Origin: Telluria beijingensis
GTDB lineage: Bacteria > Pseudomonadota > Gammaproteobacteria > Burkholderiales > Burkholderiaceae_D
DNA: 64,000 nt
Assembly: GCF_030770395.1 (NCBI RefSeq)
Contig: NZ_CP132480.1
Location: 1,283,115-1,347,114 of the forward strand
Reading direction: 5' to 3'
In this document: piece by piece, positions 24,356 through 36,617 of the stretch
How positions within the stretch are numbered: the first letter of the stretch is position 1
Layout of the letters: each line of letters opens with the position of its first letter
Notes under the pieces: generated by a model
The model's input: only the letters and a program-made list of their open reading frames with translations
Database searches by the model: none
Told to the model about the DNA's origin: nothing
Position numbers and translations under genes: made by a program

Positions 24356-25300
24356 ATGCCCCAGCTTGCCGAACTCATCCAAGTCTATGGCGTGCTGATC
24401 GTGTTCGGCATCGTACTCGTCGAACAGTTCGGCCTGCCCATTCCCGCCTACCCGATCCTGATCGTGGCAGGCGCGCTATCGGTCACGGCCGACGTCAGCT
24501 GGCACCTGGTCTGGATGGCGGCCATCGTGGCGTGCCTGATCTGCGACGCCTTCTGGTTCCGCGCCGGCCGCTTCTACGGCAAGCGCATCCTGCGGCTGCT
24601 GTGCAAGATTTCCCTGTCTCCCGATTCCTGCGTCAACCAGACCGAAGACCGCTTCCGCAAGTTCGGCGTCAAGTCGCTGCTGGTGTCCAAGTTCGTCCCC
24701 GGTTTCAATACCATCGCCGCGCCGCTGTCGGGGGCAATGGGCGTCAACGCCCGGCCCTTCCTGCTGTATGCGGTCACCGGCGCGGCGCTCTGGAGCGGCA
24801 CCGGCATCCTGCTCGGCGTCATGTTCCACAACAGCGTCGACGGCGTGCTCGATACCCTGTCGACCATGGGCAGCACCGCGCTCACGATCGTGGCCGGCCT
24901 GCTGGCGCTGTTCATCGCCTTCAAGTATGCCGAGCGCCGCCGCCACCGCTCGCGCAGCGCGATCGAGCGCATCGAGATGGACGAGCTGCTGGCCCTGATC
25001 GACGCCGGCCACGATCCGGTCATCATCGATGCCCGCAGTCTCACCGCGCAGCAGATGGAAGCCCCGATTCCCGGCGCCGTGGTATTCCGCGCCTGCCAGC
25101 CCGAGCACCTGATGGCGTCGCTCGACCGCGACCGCCATATCGTCGTCTATTGCAGCTGCCCGGACGACGTCACCGCCGCCGAAGTGGCGCGCCAGTTCAT
25201 GCTCAACGGCTTCCATCGCGCCCGTCCGCTCAAGGGTGGGCTCGATGCCTGGAACGCCCAGCGCGGGGCCGATCCCGAGCTCGATCCGGCGACCTGCTGA
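24356..25300 (+). CDS. DedA-family membrane protein fused to a rhodanese domain
   Basis: A 314-aa fusion. Residues about 1-195 are a DedA/SNARE-associated membrane domain (conserved [11 protein letters not shown] near 23-33, SKFVPGFNT near 111-119, several helices), the family now linked to undecaprenyl-phosphate and phospholipid flipping. After a basic linker (ERRRHRSRS) comes a single rhodanese domain (about 208-305) with the putative persulfide Cys266 in VVYCSCPDD. The rhodanese half would be cytoplasmic. The DedA-rhodanese combination occurs in other Proteobacteria, but its purpose is not established. It starts about 90 nt after the ABC ATPase and may have its own promoter. Confidence 0.88.
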   Translation: MPQLAELIQVYGVLIVFGIVLVEQFGLPIPAYPILIVAGALSVTADVSWHLVWMAAIVACLICDAFWFRAGRFYGKRILRLLCKISLSPDSCVNQTEDRFRKFGVKSLLVSKFVPGFNTIAAPLSGAMGVNARPFLLYAVTGAALWSGTGILLGVMFHNSVDGVLDTLSTMGSTALTIVAGLLALFIAFKYAERRRHRSRSAIERIEMDELLALIDAGHDPVIIDARSLTAQQMEAPIPGAVVFRACQPEHLMASLDRDRHIVVYCSCPDDVTAAEVARQFMLNGFHRARPLKGGLDAWNAQRGADPELDPATC

Positions 25301-25466
25301 ACGACCCGCGCGCGCCGCTGTCAAAGTAGTTCGACTACGTCGGTCGGCTCATGCGAGGATGGTTCACATGCCGCGTGTGGCAGGTTGTGTACCTAAACTA
25401 CAGAAAACACTTGTCGCGAGGGCAAAAAATTTAGTAAGCTTGGCCGTCTCTTCTTTTCGTCGCACC

Positions 25467-26480
25467 ATGACCGCCTCCCAGTTCCTCCCATCGACCGACC
25501 GCCTGCACGCCGGCGGCGCCCGCCTGCTGGCCGATATCGGCGGCACCAATTGCCGCTTCGTGCTGGAACTGGGCCCGGACCGTCTCGAGGGCGTCGAGGT
25601 GCTGCCCTGCGCCGACTACGCCACCCTGGGCAAGGCCATGCGCGCCTACCTGGACAGCGCGGCGGTCAAGGCCATCAGCGCGGCGCCGATCCGCCATGCC
25701 GCCATCGCCATCGCCAACCCGGTGAATGGCGATTATGTGCGCATGACCAATCATCACTGGGAATTTTCCACGGAAGCGCTGCGGCAGGAATGCGGTTTCG
25801 AGATCCTGCTGGTAGTGAACGATTTCTCGGCGCTGGCCCGTTCGCTGCCGCACCTGGGCGAGCAGAAGCGCCAGGTCGGCGGCGGCGCACCGCAGCCTGA
25901 CGCGGCGCTGGGCCTGCTGGGCGCCGGCACCGGCCTCGGCGTGTCCGGCCTGGTCCCGTGCGGCAACAGCTGGACCGCGCTGCGCAGCGAGGGCGGCCAC
26001 GTCAGCTTCGCCCCCGTCAACGAGCAGGAGATCGCGATCCTGCAATACGCCTGGCGCGAATTCGAGCACGTCTCGTTCGAGCGCTTCCTGTCCGGCGCCG
26101 GCGTCGAGCTGATCTACCGCGCGCTGGCCGACCGTGCCGGCCGTCCGGACGAGCGCCTGGGCGCGGCCGAGATCTCGCGCCGCGCGCTGGCTGGCGAATG
26201 CACGCTGTGCGACGAGGTGCTGGAAGCCTTCTGCGGCATGCTCGGCACCGTGGCCGGCAACCTGGCCGTCACTCTCGGCGCCCAGGGCGGCGTGTATATC
26301 GGCGGCGGCATCGTGCCGCGCCTGGGCGAGCGCTTCGACCGTTCCTCGTTCCGCGCCCGCTTCGAGCAGAAGGGACGCTTCAGGGCCTACCTGGCCGCCG
26401 TGCCGACCTATGTGATCACCGCCGAGTACCCCGCATTCCTTGGCGTGTCGGCGATTTTGTCGGAAAAACTGTCCGCTTGA
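25467..26480 (+). CDS. glk: Glucokinase
   Basis: A 337-aa ATP-dependent glucokinase of the bacterial Glk family, which phosphorylates cytoplasmic glucose to glucose 6-phosphate. Visible: phosphate-1 motif [12 protein letters not shown] (Asp23-Asn28), [21 protein letters not shown] substrate region, [10 protein letters not shown] (phosphate-2/adenosine side), EGGHVSF with the catalytic-site His/Glu, and a C-terminal [13 protein letters not shown] motif. The start is the ATG at 25467 (MTASQFLPS), chosen because family proteins begin shortly before the DIGGTN motif; the open frame runs further upstream without support. Stands alone, with a 370-nt gap after it. Confidence 0.93.
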   Translation: MTASQFLPSTDRLHAGGARLLADIGGTNCRFVLELGPDRLEGVEVLPCADYATLGKAMRAYLDSAAVKAISAAPIRHAAIAIANPVNGDYVRMTNHHWEFSTEALRQECGFEILLVVNDFSALARSLPHLGEQKRQVGGGAPQPDAALGLLGAGTGLGVSGLVPCGNSWTALRSEGGHVSFAPVNEQEIAILQYAWREFEHVSFERFLSGAGVELIYRALADRAGRPDERLGAAEISRRALAGECTLCDEVLEAFCGMLGTVAGNLAVTLGAQGGVYIGGGIVPRLGERFDRSSFRARFEQKGRFRAYLAAVPTYVITAEYPAFLGVSAILSEKLSA

Positions 26481-26851
26481 GGCAAATCGGCGGTGCATAC
26501 CGCTGTCCCCTTGTGTACAGCGGGGTTTTATCGGTTACAATGGCCGCCAGTTGCAAGAAACGACGTCGTCCGCTCGCGCGCCAGATGGTCGCACCGGGGT
26601 TCAACCCCCAGGTCGCTTCCCGTGCCGCACCCAGTAGCCTGCTTTTCAGCCAGCACTCCAGCGGTGCCCGAGTCGCGTGTTTCGCAACAAGCTACAACAG
26701 CCCCCGGTGGGTTTGACCCCCAAGTAATGTTAGTCCGGCGCAGCGAGGCCCGGGCTCCACGGTTTCCGTTTCAAGCAGTAGGGCATGCACGCCATGGCAT
26801 GCCGTACCCGGATTCCTCGAGCCGGTTTAGCACTATTGACGACATCGCACT
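26481..26851. other. Intergenic region glk-scpB, no gene recognised
   Basis: 371 nt with an open plus-strand frame (26496-26855) whose translation is Arg/Pro/Ser rich and not protein-like. A possible vegetative promoter TTGTGT (26511) / TACAAT (26536-26541, 19-bp spacer) could drive scpB. Two related pieces, GGTTCAACCCCCAGGT near 26598 and GGTTTGACCCCCAAGT near 26710, give a faint direct repeat. Nothing else supported. Confidence 0.35.
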
Positions 26852-27586
26852 ATGAATACTGACGAGGCCAAGAGAGTCCTCGAAACCGCCTTGCTGTGCG
26901 CCCGCGAGCCGCTGACGATCCACGGCATGAAGAAGCTCTTCGTCGAGGGCGACGCGGGCGGACGCGCGACCGGCGCCGGCGTGGGCGCCGACACGATCAA
27001 GATCCTGCTCGAAGAACTGCGCCAGGATTGGGATGGGCGCGGCATCGAGATCGTCAGCCTGGCATCGGGCTGGCGCTTCCAGAGCCGTCCCGAGATGAAG
27101 CCCTATCTCGACCGCCTGTCGCCCGAAAAGCCGCCCAGGTATTCACGGGCGACGCTGGAAACGCTGGCGATCATCGCCTACCGCCAGCCGGTGACGCGCG
27201 GCGACATCGAAGAGATCCGCGGCGTGGCCGTCAATTCGCAGACGGTCAAGATGCTCGAAGACCGCGGCTGGATCGACGTCGTCGGCCACCGCGAAGTGGT
27301 GGGGCGGCCGGCGCTGCTGGGCACCACCCGCCAGTTCCTGGACGACCTGGGCCTGGCGTCGCTGTCGCAGTTGCCGCCGCTGCAGCCCCTGGCCGAAGGT
27401 CCGGACAGCCGCAGCCTGGAGGCGCTCGAAGCAGCATTGAACGACAATTTTGACAGGGCGGACGCGACTGCGGCCGCCGACGATTTAGCGACTTCACCCG
27501 TTGAAGTTCCGATCCGCGACACGCTTGACGACGGGATTGCCGAGGCGGGTCAGCACAATAAAGACACACACGATGAGCCCAACTGA
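26852..27586 (+). CDS. scpB: Segregation and condensation protein B
   Basis: ScpB, one of the two accessory subunits of the SMC-ScpAB condensin-like complex that organises and segregates the chromosome. The 244-aa protein has the two winged-helix domains, with the strongly conserved [27 protein letters not shown] near residues 99-125 and LEDRGWI...GRPALLGTT after it, and an acidic, non-conserved C-terminal tail (about 180-244). Its end overlaps rluB by 14 nt, a common scpB-rluB pairing. No scpA is found upstream or elsewhere in the window, which is unusual because scpA and scpB are often adjacent. Confidence 0.93.
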   Translation: MNTDEAKRVLETALLCAREPLTIHGMKKLFVEGDAGGRATGAGVGADTIKILLEELRQDWDGRGIEIVSLASGWRFQSRPEMKPYLDRLSPEKPPRYSRATLETLAIIAYRQPVTRGDIEEIRGVAVNSQTVKMLEDRGWIDVVGHREVVGRPALLGTTRQFLDDLGLASLSQLPPLQPLAEGPDSRSLEALEAALNDNFDRADATAAADDLATSPVEVPIRDTLDDGIAEAGQHNKDTHDEPN

Positions 27587-29576
27587 ACAAAACGAGACCA
27601 AGCCTGTGGATGCAGGCGACACCGCCGCAGCCAAGCCGAAGCGTACGCGCAAGGCGGCTGCCAAGCCTGCCGACGCCGCACCGGTCGAAGCCGTCGCGGT
27701 CGCCGCCGAGGCGCCGGCCAAGCCGAAGCGCACCCGCAAGGCCGCCGTCGTCGCTGAAGCGCCAGTCGCCGAGGCGAGCGCTGCCGATGCCCCGGTCGCC
27801 GCTCCGGCCGTCAAGCCCCGCAAGCCGCGCGCCACCAAGGCCGCCAAGGAAGAAAGCGCAGTCGCCCCCGAGGCCGCAGCCCCTGCCGCTCCCGTCGAAT
27901 CGGTCGAGCCAGTTGCGCCGGCGCGCAAGCCGCGTGGCCCGCGCCAGATGCGCGAACAGCGCGCCGAGCGCGAAGCGCTGCAACAGGCGGCCGCGCCGGC
28001 CGCCGCCCCCGAGGCTGCCGAGCAGGGCCAGCCTGCAGGCGAAGCCCAGCCGCAAGCCGCACAGGCAGGCGAAGCAGCGCAGGAAGGCAATCGTGAACAC
28101 CGCGGCCGCGGCCAGCAGAAGCAGGGCAAGCGCGGCCAGCAAAGCGGTCGTCCAGTCCAGCAGAGCGGTCGCCCGACCCAGCAGAACGGTCGCCAGCCGC
28201 AGCAGATCGGCCGCGGCGCCAAGCCGGGCAAGGGTGGCAAGCAGCAACCGGCCGGCAACGAGGCCGACAATGTGTTCTCCTTCGTGACATCGGACGATTT
28301 CGACGCCAACGACGGCGCGCGCGGCAATGCACCAGCCAAGCAGGTGCGGCGCGACCTGACCGCCGACGACGATGCGCCGAAGCTGCACAAGGTGCTGGCC
28401 GAGGCCGGCCTGGGTTCGCGGCGCGACATGGAAGACCTGATCGTCGCTGGCCGCGTGTCGGTCAATGGCGAGCCGGCCCATATCGGCCAGCGCATCCTGC
28501 CGACCGACGCAGTCCGCATCAACGGCAAGCTGATCCAGCGCCGGGTGAGCAGCAAGCCGCCGCGCGTGCTGGTCTACCACAAGCCGGCCGGCGAGATCGT
28601 CAGCCACGACGACCCGGAAGGCCGTCCTTCGGTGTTCGACCGCCTGCCGACCATGAAGGCAGGCAAGTGGCTGGCCGTCGGCCGCCTCGACTTCAATACC
28701 GAAGGCCTGCTGCTGTTTACGACTTCGGGCGACCTCGCCAACCGGCTGATGCACCCGCGCTACAACATCGACCGCGAATACGCGGTGCGCACGCTGGGTG
28801 AGCTCGAGGAAGGCATGCGCCAGAAGCTGCTCAGTGGCGTCGAGCTCGACGACGGCAAGGCCGCGTTCTCGAAGATCCAGAACGGCGGCGGCGAGGGCAT
28901 CAACCGCTGGTACCGCGTGGTGATCGGCGAAGGCCGCAACCGCGAGGTGCGCCGCATGTTCGAGGCGGTCGGCCTGACCGTCTCGCGCCTGATCCGTACC
29001 CGGTATGGCGCCATGACCCTGCCGAGCGGTCTCAAGCGCGGTCGCTGGGAAGAATTCGAGGAAAACGATGTGCGCGCGCTGCTGACGGCGTTCGGCGTCG
29101 AGAAAAAAGGCGGCGCACCCGAGAAGCAGGGCAAGGGCGGCGCCAAGCATGGCAAGGGTCCGCGCCCGGATGGCGCGCGCGACGGCAATCGCGCCAATGC
29201 CGAGCGCAACAACGATCGCAGCGACGGCAACCGCATCGACCGTGCCGACGCCAACCGCAATGTCGACCCGTTCGGCCCGCCGGTGGCGCGTGTCGGCGCG
29301 ACGCGCAACCAGGGCATCCTGAACGGTCCGGTGCCAGGCGGTAAGCCAGCTGGCGGTCGCCAGGGCGGTTTCGGCGGCCAGGGTGGGCAGGGCGGCGGCA
29401 AGGGCCGTGGCGCGAATGCCGCTGGCGGCGGCAAGGCCGGCAGCAGCCGTCCACGCCAGCCGGATCCGCTGCAGACCACCTTCGGCTTTGCCGGTTCGGG
29501 CGGCGGCGGTCGTCGCGGCGGCCAGGGGCCGCGCGGTTCGGAGCACGGCCTGCCGCGCCGCGGTCGTCGCGGCTGA
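27573..29576 (+). CDS. rluB: 23S rRNA pseudouridine synthase (RluB/RsuA family) with long low-complexity tails
   Basis: A 667-aa member of the RsuA/RluB/RluE/RluF family, which makes pseudouridine in rRNA; RluB modifies position 2605 of 23S rRNA in E. coli (291 aa there). The core is about residues 265-510: an S4 RNA-binding domain ([21 protein letters not shown]) and the catalytic domain with Asp373 in [14 protein letters not shown]. It is wrapped by about 260 N-terminal residues rich in Ala, Lys, Pro and Gln (including [10 protein letters not shown] twice) and about 150 C-terminal residues rich in Gly, Arg and Asn. Such basic disordered tails are known in betaproteobacterial homologues and probably bind RNA. 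Start ATG 27573 overlaps scpB; the frame is open further upstream but inside scpB. Confidence 0.9.
   Translation: MSPTEQNETKPVDAGDTAAAKPKRTRKAAAKPADAAPVEAVAVAAEAPAKPKRTRKAAVVAEAPVAEASAADAPVAAPAVKPRKPRATKAAKEESAVAPEAAAPAAPVESVEPVAPARKPRGPRQMREQRAEREALQQAAAPAAAPEAAEQGQPAGEAQPQAAQAGEAAQEGNREHRGRGQQKQGKRGQQSGRPVQQSGRPTQQNGRQPQQIGRGAKPGKGGKQQPAGNEADNVFSFVTSDDFDANDGARGNAPAKQVRRDLTADDDAPKLHKVLAEAGLGSRRDMEDLIVAGRVSVNGEPAHIGQRILPTDAVRINGKLIQRRVSSKPPRVLVYHKPAGEIVSHDDPEGRPSVFDRLPTMKAGKWLAVGRLDFNTEGLLLFTTSGDLANRLMHPRYNIDREYAVRTLGELEEGMRQKLLSGVELDDGKAAFSKIQNGGGEGINRWYRVVIGEGRNREVRRMFEAVGLTVSRLIRTRYGAMTLPSGLKRGRWEEFEENDVRALLTAFGVEKKGGAPEKQGKGGAKHGKGPRPDGARDGNRANAERNNDRSDGNRIDRADANRNVDPFGPPVARVGATRNQGILNGPVPGGKPAGGRQGGFGGQGGQGGGKGRGANAAGGGKAGSSRPRQPDPLQTTFGFAGSGGGGRRGGQGPRGSEHGLPRRGRRG
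28137..28214 (+). repeat. 21-nt in-frame tandem repeat in rluB
   Basis: Three 21-nt units plus a partial fourth encode a heptapeptide of the form QQxGRxx ([26 protein letters not shown]) in the disordered N-terminal tail. The units differ at several wobble and other positions, so the repeat is not freshly made. Expect length variation between strains. Confidence 0.75.
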
Positions 29577-29693
29577 GCCTGACCTTTGGGCGGTCTGTGC
29601 AGGCGTGCGCAGGCCGGCAAAACCGCGTAGAATCTCTCGCAGCCCATAGCAACTCGTCAACTGTTGTTTAAAGCGACATTTGTGGTATGGCGA

Positions 29694-29722
29694 TTGCGAG
29701 AGAAGTCGAAAAGCAGTATAAT
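29694..29722 (+). promoter_or_regulatory. Promoter of the rimP-nusA-infB operon
   Basis: TTGCGA (29694-29699), an ideal 17-bp spacer and a consensus TATAAT (29717-29722). It is one of the best vegetative promoters in the window, and fits the demand for NusA and IF2. Predicted start near 29729. Confidence 0.75.
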
Positions 29723-29821
29723 TTGCAGCCTAATCGAAGTCCTCCCCCAAAGTGATATCGGCGCGTTCCTGACGCGCGTAACACTGGAGGTGCTTTCATC
29801 TGGTTGGGTTGTAAGTACAAA

Positions 29822-29849
29822 AAGATGGGCAGATGCCCATTTTTTTTTT
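29822..29849 (+). terminator. Intrinsic terminator/attenuator in the rimP leader
   Basis: Stem ATGGGC / GCCCAT (29825-29830 with 29835-29840), four-base loop, then a run of nine to ten T. It is between the operon promoter and rimP, so a fraction of transcripts should stop here; because the operon encodes NusA, which acts on hairpin-dependent pausing and termination, autogenous attenuation is plausible. Confidence 0.75.
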
Positions 29850-29881
29850 GGTAAATCGTTTTAAAGCCCTGGAGAAGTGCC

Positions 29882-31932
<2,051 letters not shown>

Positions 31933-31976
31933 ACATTTCTTTATCATCTGTCGCGACACGTAGAAAAGAGGACTGA

Positions 31977-34808
31977 ATGGCGAGTAACAACGTAGCCCAA
32001 TTTGCCACCGAGCTGAAGATGCCTGCAGACCTGCTGCTGACCCAGCTGCGTTCGGCCGGCGTCGAGAAAAGCTCGACGTCAGATCCCTTGTCGAAAGATG
32101 ATAAGGACAAGCTGCTGAACCACCTGCGCCGTACCCACGGCGCCGCCGATACTGGCGAGAAAAAGAAGATCACGGTGACGCGCAAGGAAACCAGCGAGAT
32201 CAAGCAGGCCGATTCGTCGGGCAAATCGCGCACGATCCAGGTCGAAGTCCGCAAGAAGCGCACCTTCGTGCAGCGCGACGACCTGGTCACGACCAAGGCG
32301 CCCGAAGAACCGGTGATCGACGCCGCCGAACAGGCGCGCCGCGAAGAAGACGCGCGCCGCCAGGCCGAGCTGATCGCCCGTCAAGAGGCCGACCTGCGCG
32401 AAAAGCAGGAACGCCTGGCCAAGCTGGAAGCCGAAGAAAAAGCGCAAGCCGCGGCCGCTGAAGAGCAGGCCAAGCGCGAAGCCGCCGAGGCGGCCAAGCG
32501 CGACGCCGCCGAGAAAGCCGCCGTTGCCGCTGCCGCCAAGGAAGCTGCAGCAGGCAAGGAAGCCGCTGCCGGCGCCGACGAGGCCGCCAAGAAAGCGGCC
32601 GACGAGGCCAAGGCCGCCAAGGATGCCGCCGCCAAGGAAGCGGCCGAACGCGCTGCCGCCACCGAGCGCGCACGCAAGGCCGTGGCCGACGAAGTCGCGC
32701 AGATCAAGCTCATGATGAGCCAGCCGCGCCGCGTGATCAAGGCGCCGGAACCGGCGCCGAAGCCAGCCGCTCCGGCGGCTGCCGCCGGCACGCTGCACAA
32801 GCCTGCCGACAAGAAGCCGGGCGAAGTCAAGAAGGACGACGCCAAGAAGCCGGGCGACAAGAAGTCGATCAAGTCGGCCAATGTGTCGTCGACCTGGTCG
32901 GACGATAAAAAGCGTGGCGGTACCGGCCTGAAAACCCGTGGCGCCCCTGCCGGCGGCGGTGGCCGTGACGGCTGGCGCAGCGGTGGCCGTGGCGGCCGTC
33001 GCGGTCATGGCGACGATCGTGAATCGAACTTCCAGGCGCCGACCGAAGCCATCGTCAAGGACGTCCACGTTCCAGAGACCATCACGGTCGCTGAACTGGC
33101 GCACAAGATGTCGGTCAAGGCATCCGAGGTCATCAAGCAGCTGATGAAGCTGGGCCAGATGTGCACCATCAACCAGGTGCTGGACCAGGAAACCGCGATG
33201 ATCCTGGTGGAAGAGATGGGCCATAAGGCCTTCGCTGCCGCCGAGGACGATCCGGAAGCGATCCTGGCCGACCAGGGCGAGCACACCGAGTTCGAATCGA
33301 GCTCGCGCGCTCCGGTGGTCACCGTCATGGGTCACGTCGACCACGGCAAGACCTCGCTGCTGGACTACATCCGTCGCGCCAAGGTCGCATCGGGCGAAGC
33401 GGGCGGCATTACCCAGCACATCGGCGCCTACCACGTGGACACCCCGCGCGGCATGATCACCTTCCTGGATACCCCGGGCCACGAGGCGTTCACCGCGATG
33501 CGTGCCCGCGGCGCGAAAGCGACCGACATCGTCATCCTGGTGGTGGCGGCCGACGACGGCGTGATGCCGCAGACCAAAGAGGCGATCGCCCACGCGAAAG
33601 CCGCCGGCGTGCCGCTGGTCGTGGCGATCAACAAGATCGACAAGCAGGGCGCCAACCCGGATCGCGTGACCCAGGAACTGGTCGCCGAAGGCGTGGTGCC
33701 TGAAGAATACGGTGGCGATTCGCCATTCGTGCCAGTGTCGGCCAAGGTCGGCACCGGTATCGACGATCTGCTGGAGCAGGTGCTGCTGCAGGCCGAAGTG
33801 CTGGAACTGAAGGCGCCGACCGAATCGCTGGCCCGTGGCCTGGTGGTCGAAGCCCGCCTCGACAAGGGCCGCGGCCCGGTCGCGACGATCCTGGTGCAGT
33901 CGGGTACCCTGAAGCGCGGCGACGTCGTGCTGGCGGGTTCCTCGTTCGGCCGCGTCCGCGCCATGCTGGACGAGAACGGCAAGACGATCGCTTCGGCCGG
34001 TCCGTCGATCCCGGTCGAGATCCAGGGCCTGACCGAAGTGCCGAGCGCCGGCGAAGAAGTCATGGTCATGGCCGACGAGCGCAAGGCGCGTGAAATTGCC
34101 CTGTTCCGTCAAGGCAAGTTCCGTGACGTGAAGCTGGCCAAGCAGCAAGCCGCGAAGCTGGAAAACATGTTCGAGCAGATGGCCGAGGGCGAGGTGAAGA
34201 ACCTGCCGCTGATCGTCAAGACCGACGTGCAGGGTTCGCAGGAAGCGCTGGTCGGTTCGCTGCAGAAGCTGTCGACCTCGGAAGTGCGGGTGCAGGTCGT
34301 CCACGCGGCGGTCGGCGGCATCACCGAGTCGGACGTCAACCTGGCGACCGCCTCGAAGGCTGTCATCATCGGCTTCAACGCCCGTGCGGATGCCCAGGCG
34401 CGCAAGCTGGCCGAAGCGAACGGCGTCGACATCCGTTACTACAGCATCATTTACGATGCGATCGACGAGATCAAGACCGCACTGTCGGGCATGCTGGCGC
34501 CGGAGAAGCGCGAGACCATCACCGGCCAGGTCGAGATTCGCCAGGTCATCCTGGTCTCGAAGGTCGGCGCGATCGCGGGCTGCCTGGTCACCGATGGCGT
34601 GGTCAAGCGTACCTCCTCGGTCCGCCTGCTGCGCAACAACATCGTGGTCTGGACCGGCGAGATCGATTCGCTCAAGCGCTTCAAGGACGACGCGAAGGAA
34701 GTGCGCGCCGGTCTCGAGTGCGGCCTGTCGCTGAAGGGCATGAACGAAATCCAGGTCGGCGACGTCCTGGAGGTGTTCGAAGTCACCGAAGTGGCGCGTA
34801 CGCTGTAA
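31977..34808 (+). CDS. infB: Translation initiation factor IF-2
   Basis: IF2 GTPase that brings fMet-tRNA to the 30S subunit and joins subunits. The 943-aa protein begins with the IF2 N-terminal domain ([24 protein letters not shown] pattern), then a long Ala/Lys/Glu-rich charged region (about 110-330) and a Gly/Arg patch, a second IF2_N motif ([26 protein letters not shown], about 363-390), and the G domain with GHVDHGKT (Gly452-Thr459), DTPGHEAF and NKIDK. C-terminal domains bind fMet-tRNA. Start ATG 31977 has GAGG upstream. Only one start is apparent; shorter isoforms as in E. coli cannot be judged. Confidence 0.97.
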   Translation: MASNNVAQFATELKMPADLLLTQLRSAGVEKSSTSDPLSKDDKDKLLNHLRRTHGAADTGEKKKITVTRKETSEIKQADSSGKSRTIQVEVRKKRTFVQRDDLVTTKAPEEPVIDAAEQARREEDARRQAELIARQEADLREKQERLAKLEAEEKAQAAAAEEQAKREAAEAAKRDAAEKAAVAAAAKEAAAGKEAAAGADEAAKKAADEAKAAKDAAAKEAAERAAATERARKAVADEVAQIKLMMSQPRRVIKAPEPAPKPAAPAAAAGTLHKPADKKPGEVKKDDAKKPGDKKSIKSANVSSTWSDDKKRGGTGLKTRGAPAGGGGRDGWRSGGRGGRRGHGDDRESNFQAPTEAIVKDVHVPETITVAELAHKMSVKASEVIKQLMKLGQMCTINQVLDQETAMILVEEMGHKAFAAAEDDPEAILADQGEHTEFESSSRAPVVTVMGHVDHGKTSLLDYIRRAKVASGEAGGITQHIGAYHVDTPRGMITFLDTPGHEAFTAMRARGAKATDIVILVVAADDGVMPQTKEAIAHAKAAGVPLVVAINKIDKQGANPDRVTQELVAEGVVPEEYGGDSPFVPVSAKVGTGIDDLLEQVLLQAEVLELKAPTESLARGLVVEARLDKGRGPVATILVQSGTLKRGDVVLAGSSFGRVRAMLDENGKTIASAGPSIPVEIQGLTEVPSAGEEVMVMADERKAREIALFRQGKFRDVKLAKQQAAKLENMFEQMAEGEVKNLPLIVKTDVQGSQEALVGSLQKLSTSEVRVQVVHAAVGGITESDVNLATASKAVIIGFNARADAQARKLAEANGVDIRYYSIIYDAIDEIKTALSGMLAPEKRETITGQVEIRQVILVSKVGAIAGCLVTDGVVKRTSSVRLLRNNIVVWTGEIDSLKRFKDDAKEVRAGLECGLSLKGMNEIQVGDVLEVFEVTEVARTL

Positions 34809-34921
34809 GCCACGCCGTTGGCGTACCATGGGGGCCAGGACGCTTCGCGGCAATGCCGCGGAGGGCCTGGCCCTTGTTTTTAGCTGTCGGCGATCACGCG
34901 TATCGGCCCGCAGTCCAAGCA

Positions 34922-35026
34922 CGTCGTTCCCGCGGAGGCGGGAACCCAAGTTTGTTCGCTTGACCGCCGCAGCAAACGAAGCCACTGAGCGAAGAAACTT
35001 GGGTCCCCGCCTTCGCGGGGACGACG
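34922..35026. repeat. REP/BIME-like inverted repeat element between infB and rbfA
   Basis: Two 32-nt arms (34922-34953 and 34995-35026) are inverted copies matching at 29 of 32 positions, enclosing 41 nt. Each arm has its own hairpin, CCCGC-GGAGG-CGGG type, followed by ACCCAAGTTT. The sequence CGTCGT(T/C)CCCGCG..GGCGGG at the outer ends is typical of dispersed REP-type elements seen in Oxalobacteraceae. It sits inside the infB-rbfA gap (254 nt) and would form strong RNA hairpins between two operon genes, possibly affecting mRNA decay or partial termination. Confidence 0.75.
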
Positions 35027-35062
35027 GAATAGAAGCTAACAAAAGAACAAGCAGCAACCATC

Positions 35063-35491
35063 ATGGCTAAACACAGCAAAAGCATTCCACAGCGCGGCCT
35101 GCGCGTGGCCGACCAGATCCAGAAGGACCTGTCGGAACTCATCGCCTTCGAACTGAAGGACCCGCGCGTCGGCATGGTCACCATCAGCGAAGTCCAGCTG
35201 ACCCCGGACTATGCCCACGCCAAGATCTACTTCACCCTGCTGAAAGACAGCGCGGAAGAAGTGCGCCAGACCCTGGAAGGCCTGTCGAAGGCCTCGGGCT
35301 ACCTGCGCAATATGCTGGGCAAGCGCCTGCACATCCATACGCTGCCGTCGCTGCACTTCGTGCACGACACCTCGACCGCGCGCGGCCTGCAGATGTCGGC
35401 CCTGATCGACCAGGCCAATGCCACCCGCGCCAAGGACGATCCCGAGTCGAATCCCGAGACGCAGGACGCCGGTCAGGCGGACAAAGAGTGA
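35063..35491 (+). CDS. rbfA: 30S ribosome-binding factor A
   Basis: RbfA is a small KH-fold protein needed for late 30S maturation and cold growth. The 142-aa protein opens with [17 protein letters not shown], has [27 protein letters not shown] and the characteristic LHFVHDTS near residue 90-98; the last 25 residues are acidic and non-conserved. Its stop overlaps the truB start by ATGA-like GTGA, so the two are coupled. Separated from infB by the REP-like element. Confidence 0.96.
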   Translation: MAKHSKSIPQRGLRVADQIQKDLSELIAFELKDPRVGMVTISEVQLTPDYAHAKIYFTLLKDSAEEVRQTLEGLSKASGYLRNMLGKRLHIHTLPSLHFVHDTSTARGLQMSALIDQANATRAKDDPESNPETQDAGQADKE

Positions 35492-36414
35492 ACGGACGTC
35501 CCGCACGAAAGCCGCGCGACCTCGTCGACGGCGTGCTGCTGCTCGACAAGCCGGTCGGCCTGTCCTCGAACGACGCCCTGATCAAGGCGAAACGGGTGCT
35601 GAACGCGAAGAAGGCCGGCCATACCGGCACGCTGGACCCGTTCGCCACCGGCCTGCTGCCGCTGTGCTTCGGCGAAGCGACCAAGTTCTCGCAAGACCTG
35701 CTCGAAGCCGACAAGACCTACGAGGCCACGGTCCACCTGGGCATCATGACGAATACCGGCGACACCGAGGGCGAGGCGATCGAGACGCTGCCGGTGGACG
35801 TGACGCTGGAACAGATCGAGGCGGCGCTGGCGCGCTTTCGCGGTCCGATCCAGCAGGTGCCCCCGATGTATTCGGCGCTCAAGCGCGACGGCAAGGCGCT
35901 GTACGAATACGCGCGCGAAGGCATTACCCTCGAGCGCGAAGCGCGGCCGGTGACGATCCACGCGCTGTCGCTGGTCTCCTACGACGCGCCTTTTCTCAGG
36001 ATCCGCGTTACCTGCAGCAAGGGCACCTATGTGCGCGTGCTGGGCGAGGACATCGGCGCCGCCCTCGGCTGCGGCGCCCACCTGAACGCGCTGCGCCGGA
36101 TCGAAGTCGGCGCGCTGGACGTCACGGGCATGATCACGCTCGACGAATTGCTGGCCCATCCCGATCCGTTGTCGCTGCTGCGGCCGGTCGACGCGCTATT
36201 GTCGACTTTCCCGTCGATCGAGCTCACGGCCGGGTTGGCGAAGCGTTTCCTGCAAGGCCAGCGCCTGGCGCTCGGCAAGGAAGATGTCGCCATTCCCGAG
36301 CAACAGGGACGGGTGCGCATCTACCACGACGGCCGCCTGCTCGGCACCGGCCAGTTGGGCGAATATGCGATCCTGGCGCCGGAGCGCCTGATCTCGACCG
36401 CGCCATCCGCCTGA
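35488..36414 (+). CDS. truB: tRNA pseudouridine(55) synthase
   Basis: TruB makes pseudouridine 55 in the T loop of tRNA. The 308-aa protein has the catalytic Asp50 in [16 protein letters not shown], followed by TYEATVHLG and the [18 protein letters not shown] loop, and a C-terminal PUA-like domain (about 240-308). Start is GTG 35488, which overlaps the rbfA stop codon (GTGA); the next Met is far inside the domain, so the GTG is secure. Confidence 0.96.
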   Translation: MNGRPARKPRDLVDGVLLLDKPVGLSSNDALIKAKRVLNAKKAGHTGTLDPFATGLLPLCFGEATKFSQDLLEADKTYEATVHLGIMTNTGDTEGEAIETLPVDVTLEQIEAALARFRGPIQQVPPMYSALKRDGKALYEYAREGITLEREARPVTIHALSLVSYDAPFLRIRVTCSKGTYVRVLGEDIGAALGCGAHLNALRRIEVGALDVTGMITLDELLAHPDPLSLLRPVDALLSTFPSIELTAGLAKRFLQGQRLALGKEDVAIPEQQGRVRIYHDGRLLGTGQLGEYAILAPERLISTAPSA

Positions 36415-36510
36415 TTCCTTGCCGCGCTGCATGTCACGCGCCTGACACGGGCCGCAGCTAAGCTGCGCCTGTGACAAGCCGTTGAATTTTCGTGCTTTCT
36501 GCTCGCAAGA

Positions 36511-36540
36511 TTCGGACTGGGCGGATACGCATGCTATACT
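36511..36540 (+). promoter_or_regulatory. Promoter of typA
   Basis: TTCGGA (36511-36516), 18-bp spacer, TATACT (36535-36540) with an upstream TG at the extended -10 position (TGCTATACT). It lies 78 nt before the typA start in the 203-nt truB-typA gap and would make typA independent of the rimP operon. Confidence 0.55.
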
Positions 36541-36617
36541 AGTCGGTTTCCGAAATCGGTAGTATCGGACCCCGCAGTTCCAGTACATCCTGTACACCAC
36601 GCTACTTTCTAAAAATC

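Larger units (their letters stand above)
29577..29881 (+). other. Leader/intergenic region of the rimP-nusA-infB operon
   Basis: 305 nt between rluB and rimP holding a strong promoter (29694-29722), a GCGCG/CGCGC mini-stem (29761-29777), a free-standing GGAGGTG (29786-29792) with no recognised gene after it, an intrinsic terminator (29822-29849) and the rimP ribosome site GGAGAAG. The leader transcript would be about 150 nt, a plausible site for control by NusA or ribosome-related signals. Confidence 0.5.

Noticed and set aside
26496..26855. 120-codon frame between glk and scpB
   Set aside because: Arg/Pro/Ser-rich composition, no ribosome site, no family resemblance.
29825..29854. Mini-peptide MGRCPFFFW over the rimP-leader terminator as a Phe leader
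   Set aside because: Its Phe codons are simply the T run of the terminator and there is no ribosome site at the right distance.
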